Of a DNA stretch of 38,144 bases, positions 32,516-38,144 are shown piece by piece. The position numbers and the translations under genes are program-made. The stretch is from an uncultured Rhodobiaceae bacterium (GTDB taxonomy: Bacteria > Pseudomonadota > Alphaproteobacteria > RS24). Each line of letters opens with the position of its first letter. The stretch's first letter is position 1. The DNA lies in assembly GCA_913051715.1 (NCBI GenBank), contig CAJXCG010000006.1, positions 1-38,144 on the forward strand, given 5' to 3'. The notes under the pieces were generated by a model. That model worked only from the letters and a program-made list of their open reading frames with translations, was not told the origin of the DNA and searched no databases.

Positions 32516-34042
32516 GTGACACCGCCCGACGCCAGCCAGCCCGAAGCCAGCCAACCCGACGCCAGCCAGCCCGACGCCATTGCCAGCGAGACGGATGTGC
32601 TGATTATCGGGGGTGGGCCGGTTGGCATTGTTGGTGCGCTCCTGCTGGCGCGGGCGGGCTTGCGTGTACGGGTGGCGGAAAAAGAAGCCGATATTTATCC
32701 GCTGCCGCGCGCCGCGCATATCGACCATGAGGCGATGCGGGTTTTGCAAGCCGCCGGCGTTGCCGATGAGGTTTTGGCGACCACGCGCGAAGCTGCGCGG
32801 TATGATTTCGTCAATAAATCGGGTGATGTGCTGATGCGTTTCGAGACCGGTCAGGGACAAACACTATCCGGCTGGCCTGCCTCGAATATGATCCACCAGC
32901 CGTCGATTGAGCGCATATTGCGCGATGCGCTTGACCGGATGCCCAACGCCGGCTTGCACACGCAATGGACGTTTACCGGCTTTACCCAAGACGCCGCCGG
33001 CGTCACGGCAGCGTTCACCACCCCGCACGGAAACCGAAGCATCCGTGCGCGCTACGTGCTGGCCTGCGACGGTGCCAATAGCCCGTCGCGCCACGCCGCC
33101 AATATTGCGATGCATGATCTTGGCTTTGACGAGTCATGGCTGGTTGTCGACACCATCATCAAGGACGCAAGCCCCCTGCCCGACTGCAATCTGCAACTGT
33201 GCGATCCGCTGCGTCCGACGACATGCGTTCAAATGGGGCAGGGACGCCATCGCTGGGAATTTATGCTCATGCCCGGTGATACGCCCGACACGATTCAACA
33301 CCCCGATAAAATTGCTGAATTAATGGCGCCGTGGGAGGTTGACGGCGCGGTGGATATTGAGCGCATGGCGGTTTACCGCTTTGGCGCCAAATTGGCGCGG
33401 CACTGGCGGCAGGGGCGCATTTTGTTGGCCGGCGATGCGGCACATTTAATGCCACCCTTTGCCGGACAGGGGCTTTGTTCAGGGTTGCGCGATGTGGCCA
33501 ATCTTGCTTGGAAACTCGCGCTGGTGCTGCAACAAGGTGTTGATGATGCGCTGCTCGACAGCTATCAGCGCGAACGCGAACCCCATGTGCAAGCGGTGAT
33601 TGATCTGGGCATTACGCTGGGGCAGGTGGTGTGCATGACCGACCCTGAAGCCGCCGCCATGCGCGACGCCCAGCTCATCAGCCAGCGGCGCAAAAATGGA
33701 GATGCCGCGGGGGCCCTCGCTCTTCCGCCGCTGGGCAATGGCGTGTTTCGCACTGACGACGCACAGGCGGGAAATCTTGTGCCCCAATTTGCGCGGTCGG
33801 ATGAGGTGTTTGGGCCCGGCCCCTGCCTGATTTGCGAGACCCCGCCGCCGCCGGATTTGCCGATTAATTACCTCGCCCTTAACGATCCGCAACTGGAACA
33901 TTCGGCAGCCGCCTTAAAGCGCTGGTTGGCCGAGCAAAAAGCCGAAGCGGTGCTGGTGCGCGGCGATAAATATATTTTCGGCGTCGGCGAGGCACGCGAC
34001 CTTAGCGCGGCTTTCGCCCAAGCTATAGATTGCAAGCCATAG
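32516..34042 (+). CDS. FAD-dependent aromatic hydroxylase (MhpA-like) with repetitive N-terminus
   Basis: The 508-residue protein has FAD motif VLIIGGGPVGIVGALLLARAG, LACDGANSPSRH, and LLAGDAAHLMPPFAGQGLCSG with LRDVANLAWKLA, typical of 3-(3-hydroxyphenyl)propionate hydroxylases. It should make the catechol cleaved by the dioxygenase. The first 22 residues are DASQP/EASQP repeats coded by a 15-bp tandem array, which precede the real fold and are probably a recent extension. GTG 32516 follows GAGG; a start after the repeat is possible. It begins 3 nt after the FAH stop. Confidence 0.9.
   Translation: MTPPDASQPEASQPDASQPDAIASETDVLIIGGGPVGIVGALLLARAGLRVRVAEKEADIYPLPRAAHIDHEAMRVLQAAGVADEVLATTREAARYDFVNKSGDVLMRFETGQGQTLSGWPASNMIHQPSIERILRDALDRMPNAGLHTQWTFTGFTQDAAGVTAAFTTPHGNRSIRARYVLACDGANSPSRHAANIAMHDLGFDESWLVVDTIIKDASPLPDCNLQLCDPLRPTTCVQMGQGRHRWEFMLMPGDTPDTIQHPDKIAELMAPWEVDGAVDIERMAVYRFGAKLARHWRQGRILLAGDAAHLMPPFAGQGLCSGLRDVANLAWKLALVLQQGVDDALLDSYQREREPHVQAVIDLGITLGQVVCMTDPEAAAMRDAQLISQRRKNGDAAGALALPPLGNGVFRTDDAQAGNLVPQFARSDEVFGPGPCLICETPPPPDLPINYLALNDPQLEHSAAALKRWLAEQKAEAVLVRGDKYIFGVGEARDLSAAFAQAIDCKP
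32528..32578. repeat. 15-bp tandem repeat at the start of the hydroxylase gene
   Basis: Three units (32528-32542, 32543-32557, 32558-32572) and a partial fourth encode D/E-A-S-Q-P repeats. The period is a multiple of three, so copy number changes keep the frame. Confidence 0.92.
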
Positions 34043-34058
34043 ATTGGGAGGTGCAGGC

Positions 34059-35084
34059 GTGAGTTTGGTGTTCGATATTTTAGGATTGGTTGTCATTGCC
34101 TTGGCAGGTCTGGCGCTCATTTGGTTCGTGCGCGAGAAATCCCTACGCGCATCGCATCCAGTGAAGGGCGGCAGACACGAAGGCATTGTGCTGCCCCATG
34201 ACGCGCCGCTTGAACTCTATGCCAATCCGTTTTCTCACTGTTCGAGAAAAGTTACCCTCGCCATGGCCGAATATGGTCTGGCGTTTCGCTATCGCCAGAT
34301 TGAGTTGATCGAAACCGGATGGTACCAGACCATCAGCCCGGCCTTTTTGAAAATTAATCCGGCGGGGTTGCTGCCGGTGCTCGTGCATGACGGTGTGCCG
34401 ATTTTCGAGTCCGACGAGATTTTGGATTATTTGGGCAACCTTGGCACCGGCGACCCGCTTGTGCCGGAAGAAGCTGAGGCGCGCGCGCGTATGCAGCAAT
34501 GGATCGCGTTTTGTGGAATTTCGAGCGATGACCCTATGGGCAAAATTGCCACCCATGCGGGCGCATGTATTCCCGGGCTTACTCTGCCGATTTTCGCCAC
34601 CATGGTTCAGGACATTAAAATACGTCATATTCTGGTCGGGATTTTGTTCCACCCGGACAAAAAGCGCCCGGGGTTTTTTCTCGCCGCGCGCGGCATGGGG
34701 CTTGCGAAAATACTAAAATCCGGTCCCGCACCCGCCTTGATACGCGCCAGCCGCGACGCCATGCGCGTGCATTTGCAAACGATAAACAAAAGCCTCGAAC
34801 AAAGCGATGGCCCCTGGATCATGGGCAATCAGCTGACGCTTGCCGATATTTCGCTGGCCGCCATTTACATACGCCTCGACGAAACCGGTTGGCTCGATTG
34901 GTTTATGCAGAGCGATGATTTGGCGGCAATCGCGGCGCATTATAAAAGCTGGCAAGCCCGACCGAGCTGGCAAAAGGCCGTGACCGAGCGGCGTTTGGAC
35001 ATTATTGACGCCGGCCGTGCGCGTTTGGCTGAGGCCCTCGCGAGTTCGGCTGAGATCAAGTCCATTTTGCACGGCGCCCCCTAG
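34059..35084 (+). CDS. Membrane-anchored glutathione S-transferase family protein
   Basis: An N-terminal helix (about 4-24, LVFDILGLVVIALAGLALIWF) is followed by a full GST: ELYANPFSHCSRKVTLAMAEYG with Ser/Cys active site, INPAGLLPVLVHDGVPIFESDEI, then a helical domain with WIMGNQLTLADISLAAIYIRL. GGGAGG lies 7 nt before GTG 34059. Such tethering is unusual for cytosolic-type GSTs. It follows the hydroxylase by 16 nt and may detoxify or dehalogenate pathway products. Confidence 0.87.
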   Translation: MSLVFDILGLVVIALAGLALIWFVREKSLRASHPVKGGRHEGIVLPHDAPLELYANPFSHCSRKVTLAMAEYGLAFRYRQIELIETGWYQTISPAFLKINPAGLLPVLVHDGVPIFESDEILDYLGNLGTGDPLVPEEAEARARMQQWIAFCGISSDDPMGKIATHAGACIPGLTLPIFATMVQDIKIRHILVGILFHPDKKRPGFFLAARGMGLAKILKSGPAPALIRASRDAMRVHLQTINKSLEQSDGPWIMGNQLTLADISLAAIYIRLDETGWLDWFMQSDDLAAIAAHYKSWQARPSWQKAVTERRLDIIDAGRARLAEALASSAEIKSILHGAP

Positions 35085-35109
35085 GGCATGGTCTGGACGC
35101 TCAGACGTG

Positions 35110-35680
35110 TTACGCGCGCGCGCCTGTCCGGCCCAATAATTTTTCAAGATACGGCAATAAAAGCGCGCGCACATCCTCTGCTTCGCTCGGCGTCTGAGCA
35201 TTTATGGCCAGCACACGATAGTGAAAAATCAGCCCGGTAAGCTGTGCCGTCAGCAAAATTGCCCGCGCGCGCGCATCGGGGCCGTCCATAATGTCGATCA
35301 TCGGCTCCCACACGCCCTTGCGCGACCAGTGTGTCGCTAATGAGGGGGCCAACTTCGGGGCTGGCAAATGACCGCAAAATGGTCACGAAGCCGTCAAATT
35401 CCTGCGTGTTGCGCGGCTGCGTCGTGTAATAATCCGCCAGCGCCTCGGCGACGCTTTTGTCCGGCGCAGTGAGCGACCAGCGCAAATTTACCGTGTCAAG
35501 CACGGCGCGCTGGAAAAGCCCCCGTTTTGAGCCGAAATAGCGCGCAATAAGCGCAACATTACATCCGGCGACGTCCGCAATATCGCGCAAGGTCGCCATT
35601 TCATAGCCTTTGGCCTCAAATATCCGGCGGGCGGCTTTGATGATGCTGGCTTTGGTGTTTTCTGCGTTGCGCGGTTGCAC
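35110..35680 (-). pseudogene. TetR family regulator, frameshifted
   Basis: The first frame (GTG 35680, with AAGG upstream) gives the TetR DNA-binding domain: ASIIKAARRIFEAKGYEMAT then LRDIADVAGCNVALIARYFGSKRGLF. After about 118 residues it turns to a random tail. A second frame takes over near 35320 and gives GVWEPMIDIMDGPDARARAI through PYLEKLLG, a normal TetR C-terminal domain. Removing one base in GCGCAAGG (minus strand, around 35318-35325) joins LVA to KGVWEPM and yields 189 residues. It is convergent with the GST gene, 25 nt apart. Sequencing error is possible. Confidence 0.82.
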
Positions 35681-35699
35681 GAAATTTTGCCTTGCTGAT

Positions 35700-35744
35700 G
35701 TAAACAATCATTGACTTATACCAGACTGCTACGGCGTAAACAAT
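35700..35744. promoter_or_regulatory. Direct repeat upstream of the frameshifted tetR
   Basis: GTAAACAAT occurs at 35700-35708 and 35736-35744, 36 bp apart. It lies in the gap between tetR and bfd and could be a regulator site. Evidence is limited to the repeat itself. Confidence 0.35.
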
Positions 35745-35827
35745 TTTGTATAAAATTTTTGAGGGCTTTGGCGAGGCCCGTCCAGCGCGTGATTCAAGAA
35801 ACGGGCTTGCACGCGCCGCGCGCCCAT

Positions 35828-35846
35828 GTTAGTGATAATCATTCGC
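35828..35846 (+). promoter_or_regulatory. Fur-box-like site upstream of bfd
   Basis: GTTAGTGATAATCATTCGC matches the 19-bp Fur consensus GATAATGATAATCATTATC at 15 positions. It lies 26 nt before the bfd start, where binding would block transcription when iron is plentiful. Confidence 0.8.
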
Positions 35847-35872
35847 ATTTGGGAGAGCGGCGGAAATACCTC

Positions 35873-36061
35873 ATGTATATATGCATCTGCAACGCATTGA
35901 CCGACAAACAAGTGGACCGGGCCATTAAAGATGGTTGCCGCGAGCCGTCGGATGTTTACAAGGCGTGCGGCACCCAACCTCAATGCGGACGCTGCATGGA
36001 GACCATGTGGCACATGCTGGATACAGCAATGGGCGAGGCAGCCGTCAGTCCGGGCGAGTAA
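35873..36061 (+). CDS. bfd: Bacterioferritin-associated ferredoxin
   Basis: The 62-residue protein begins MYICICNALTD and contains YKACGTQPQCGRCM. The four Cys (two CxC near the start, two in CGRC region spaced C-x-x-x-x-x-C-x-x-C) bind one [2Fe-2S] cluster. Bfd reduces the ferric core of bacterioferritin and so mobilises stored iron. ATG 35873 gives the normal length; longer in-frame starts upstream are implausible. The Fur-like box upstream predicts expression on iron shortage. The partner gene bfr lies convergently 51 nt away. Confidence 0.92.
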   Translation: MYICICNALTDKQVDRAIKDGCREPSDVYKACGTQPQCGRCMETMWHMLDTAMGEAAVSPGE

Positions 36062-36069
36062 CCCTCCAC

Positions 36070-36124
36070 CCTTAAACATCAGTCTTAAACATCAGCCTTT
36101 AAGCATCAGCCCTCAAGCATCAGC
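36070..36124. repeat. 13-14-bp tandem repeat between bfd and bfr, four units
   Basis: Units CCTTAAACATCAG, TCTTAAACATCAG, CCTTTAAGCATCAG and CCCTCAAGCATCAG run head to tail. The bfr stop codon (36113-36115) lies in the last unit. The sequence resembles the TCTTAA-containing array at 16306-16347. Confidence 0.85.
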
Positions 36125-36598
36125 GTCGGGCTTGCCAATCTGTTCTTGCAGGTAATTTTGCAGGCCGGTTTTTTCAATCAAGCCCTGCTGGGTTTCCAGC
36201 CAGTCAATATGTTCTTCAGTGTCGTCGAGAATTTTCATGAAAATATCGCGGGTCACAAAGTCCGCCTCGGCTTCGCAAAGCGCAATCGCTTCTTTAAGAC
36301 ACGACTGGTTCAGCAATTCGACCGACATATCCGCCTCGAACATTTCCGGCACAGTCTGGCCGATTTTTAAATTTCCGAGATCTTGCAAATTGGGCAGACC
36401 GTCGAGCATCAAAACGCGGTTGATGATGTAATCAGCATGGTGCATCTCGCCAAGGCTTTCTTGATACACCTTCTCGCCCAGCGCCTCAAAGCCCCAATCG
36501 CGCAGCATGCGCGCGTGCAGAAAATACTGATTAATCGCGGTCAGCTCGTTTTTCAATATAATATTCAGATGTTTAATGACTTCGGGATTGCCCTTCAT
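36113..36598 (-). CDS. bfr: Bacterioferritin
   Basis: A 161-residue iron storage protein of the 24-mer haem-containing type. Ferroxidase ligands are visible: Glu in KNELTAINQYF, Glu and His in GEMHHAD, Glu in LKEAIALCEAE and Glu/His in DDTEEHIDWLE. Met in GEMHHAD matches the haem-binding Met52. ATG 36598 has GGAG 6 nt upstream and gives the usual MKGNPEVI start; ATG 36610 would add four residues and lacks a site. An ICE-like palindrome lies upstream and a second core overlaps the ribosome site region. Confidence 0.95.
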   Translation of the reverse strand: MKGNPEVIKHLNIILKNELTAINQYFLHARMLRDWGFEALGEKVYQESLGEMHHADYIINRVLMLDGLPNLQDLGNLKIGQTVPEMFEADMSVELLNQSCLKEAIALCEAEADFVTRDIFMKILDDTEEHIDWLETQQGLIEKTGLQNYLQEQIGKPDADA

Positions 36599-36610
36599 TG
36601 CAGTCTCCAT

Positions 36611-36620
36611 GAATAATTCT
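36611..36620 (-). promoter_or_regulatory. Second ICE-like core next to the bfr ribosome site
   Basis: On the minus strand this reads AGAATTATTC, identical to the core of the element at 36688-36706. It lies 12 nt before the bfr start and could allow a repressor to sit over the leader. Confidence 0.5.
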
Positions 36621-36687
36621 GGCTTCTCAACAGCCGATTAAACCCTCGCTCCGTTTATCTCGTGATTGCCTGTCAAAATCAAGGTTT

Positions 36688-36706
36688 TTTAGAATTATTC
36701 TACAAA
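36688..36706. promoter_or_regulatory. ICE-like (Irr) palindrome upstream of bfr
   Basis: TTTAGAATTATTCTACAAA contains TAGAAT-T-ATTCTA, close to the iron control element TTTAGAA-N-TTCTAAA of alphaproteobacterial Irr. It is 90 nt upstream of the bfr start and 104 nt before the divergent globin-like gene. Irr repression of bfr under iron limitation is known in rhizobia; here it is inferred. Confidence 0.7.
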
Positions 36707-36809
36707 ACTGCGTTTGCCTCTCATTCTTAACTTTATCCCCTTCTCGCAGCCATGCGGGAGCGCGGGCGATGGACTTTTATCGGCCCAAAAACCTGTCTAA
36801 TCTTTGCCA

Positions 36810-37211
36810 ATGATGCAAAAATCGACGATCGCCCTCATCACGCAGAGCTTGGAATATTTTGCCGCCCATCATGGCGACCCCTATGCGCGCGCCTATCAGG
36901 CGCTTTATGCCCATGACGCGGCCTATGAGGCATTGTTCGTTTTGGACAGTGATGAAGGCTTGCGCCGCAATATGATGCGGACGACTTTGGAAATCATCGC
37001 CACTTATTTGGACGATCCCGACGCGGCCGCCAATCGCATTATCGGCGCGCGTATGAGCCACATACCTTATGGCATTGAGACTGATTTCGATGTGTTTTTC
37101 GAGATTACCCGCACGGTCATTAGTGCGGGATGCAGTGATATTTGGACGCCCGACCATCACGCCGCTTGGACGCAAATGCTCACCGATTTCAAAGCCGCCC
37201 GCCTGGCGTGA
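36810..37211 (+). CDS. Globin-like protein
   Basis: The 133-residue protein has a C-terminal half that follows the globin F to H helices. A His in ARMSHIPYGIETDFDVFFEI fits the proximal haem ligand, and DIWTPDHHAAWTQML fits the H-helix start seen in flavohaemoglobins. The N-terminal helices are less clear. It could bind haem and sense or bind O2 or NO. It is divergent from bfr and shares its iron-controlled region, which supports a haem or iron link. ATG 36810 is preferred to a TTG six bases upstream. Confidence 0.55.
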   Translation: MMQKSTIALITQSLEYFAAHHGDPYARAYQALYAHDAAYEALFVLDSDEGLRRNMMRTTLEIIATYLDDPDAAANRIIGARMSHIPYGIETDFDVFFEITRTVISAGCSDIWTPDHHAAWTQMLTDFKAARLA

Positions 37212-37413
37212 CAAGCGGCTTTTCAAAATCCAGGCTCATTGGTTCGGCGTGACGTTAACCGTCATGACCGGGGGGCGGCAAACGAGGCCCCCGCATGGGC
37301 GCGAATTGGCTTTCACCATACGCAAAAAATGCTATGCTTTATACGAGAGTAATATTTCGTGGCGTGCGCGCCGCTGATTGTCGGTAAGCGTTGCGCTTGA
37401 GGGGTAAAGTGTT
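37212..37413. other. 202-nt gap before the RRF-like gene
   Basis: No gene is visible. A GC-rich stretch around 37270-37300 is followed by AT-rich promoter-like sequence (TATGCTTTATA near 37333). No clear terminator. Confidence 0.4.
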
Positions 37414-38130
37414 ATGAGTGAGGCCGAAGTTGAAGACGTCGAAGAAACCGTCGACATTGAGCAGCTGGTTAAGCCGTTTCTTTTCCAAACCGATAAAGAA
37501 TTGATGAGCTATAGCGATGCTTTTGAGGCGCGTGTGCGCGATCGCTTTATGGTTTTCATGAAGGAAATCAAAGACGCTGGCGCCAGCGAAGAAAATCTGA
37601 ACATTCTCAAAAATGCCAAAATCATCGTTAAGGGCAAGCAACGCCGCGCCATGGATCTTGTGACGGTTCAGTGTACAGCGGAAAATATTTTCGTACGCTC
37701 GCTGGATGAAGAGGCACGCGCCGCAGTGATGCAATATCTGAAAGCCGAAAAAGGTTTCACCAAAATCAAGGAACAAAAAGAGGAACAACTCGTCGTCGTC
37801 ACCCTGCCCAAAATGGATATTGAGCGGAAATTCGAGCTGTCTGACTTTCTGGAGCAGAAATTCAAGCAGTTCCACAAAAATATCATGGGTGTCAAAAGTC
37901 AGACCAACCAACAGCTAAAGGCGGGAATGGAACGCGAGTATATTGAGGGGCCCGACGCTGCGATTGCCAATAAGGAAATCGAGGAAATCATCATCCATTA
38001 TGTCAAGCTGGGCAAACTCATCTTCTGGGCCAAGCAGAAAGATGTGCTGCGCCACCAATTCAAATTAACCAATGAAGACGACATTATTTTGTCGCGCAAA
38101 ATCGGCACGGTGAAGCACATCGTCGTTTAG
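37414..38130 (+). CDS. RRF-like (ribosome-recycling-factor-fold) protein, divergent
   Basis: The 238-residue protein begins with an acidic tail (about 1-20). The middle and C-terminal parts follow the order of RRF: a helix, then DLVTVQCTAENIFVRSLDEEARAAVMQYLKA like the core beta-domain, then QLVVVTLPKMDIERKFELSDFLEQ like the VPLPPLTEERRKDL segment. A helix with IMGVKSQTNQQLK matches the NVRRDANDKVK helix, and a final helix closes the fold. Overall identity looks low, so this is not the housekeeping frr. It could be a paralogue with another role. GAGGGG upstream supports the start. Confidence 0.5.
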   Translation: MSEAEVEDVEETVDIEQLVKPFLFQTDKELMSYSDAFEARVRDRFMVFMKEIKDAGASEENLNILKNAKIIVKGKQRRAMDLVTVQCTAENIFVRSLDEEARAAVMQYLKAEKGFTKIKEQKEEQLVVVTLPKMDIERKFELSDFLEQKFKQFHKNIMGVKSQTNQQLKAGMEREYIEGPDAAIANKEIEEIIIHYVKLGKLIFWAKQKDVLRHQFKLTNEDDIILSRKIGTVKHIVV

Positions 38131-38144
38131 ACGGCGAAAATGGC

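Overview
This window looks like a chromosomal piece of an alphaproteobacterium with a large aerobic catabolic repertoire, possibly recovered from a metagenome. The best lineage clue is the iron region at the right end. An ICE-like (Irr) palindrome lies upstream of bacterioferritin, and Irr control is an alphaproteobacterial trait. No rRNA, tRNA, CRISPR array, transposase or phage gene was seen.

Layout. (1) 1-6690 is visibly AT-richer than the rest. It holds a three-gene plus-strand set (small membrane protein, a DUF3303-like gene with an in-frame TAG, a ferredoxin-fold repeat protein) closed by a strong hairpin terminator. It then holds an alternative oxidase, a COG3380-type FAD oxidoreductase, a crotonase, an HSL-type esterase and a DUF998-like membrane protein. 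(2) 6685-14856 is a divergent catabolic locus around a perfect 41-bp palindrome (9140-9180). Leftward run a glutathione transferase and a sulfatase. Rightward run TetR, FAD aromatic hydroxylase, SDR, small membrane protein, membrane-anchored FAH-family hydrolase and a lipoprotein formylglycine-generating enzyme (FGE). (3) 14947-23612 is mixed: SDR, a GntP-type permease followed by a salicylate-hydroxylase-like gene broken by a 59-bp tandem duplication, an iron alcohol dehydrogenase, two further GST-like proteins and a haloalkane-dehalogenase-like hydrolase. (4) 23730-29115 is a plus-strand set of a second sulfatase, TetR, crotonase, N-acyl-D-amino-acid deacylase and hotdog protein. (5) 29112-30498 carries an unrecognised helical protein and an atypical SDR on the minus strand. 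(6) 30730-35680 is a meta-cleavage-like set (extradiol dioxygenase, FAH hydrolase, MhpA-like hydroxylase, membrane-anchored GST) converging on a frameshifted tetR. (7) 35828-38130 holds bfd, bfr, a globin-like protein and an RRF-like protein.

How it fits together (inference). FGE would activate the two Cys-type sulfatases, which would release sulfate from organosulfates. The hydroxylases, the ring-cleavage dioxygenase and the FAH hydrolases would then open and cleave aromatic intermediates. GSTs, the dehalogenase-like enzyme, SDRs and crotonases would deal with halogens, side chains and reactive products. The substrate cannot be read from sequence. Four other features deserve attention: a recurring tendency to short tandem duplications at gene boundaries, three damaged reading frames (one nonsense, one duplication, one 1-nt shift), membrane-tethered versions of normally soluble enzymes, and a separately regulated bfd/bfr iron pair.
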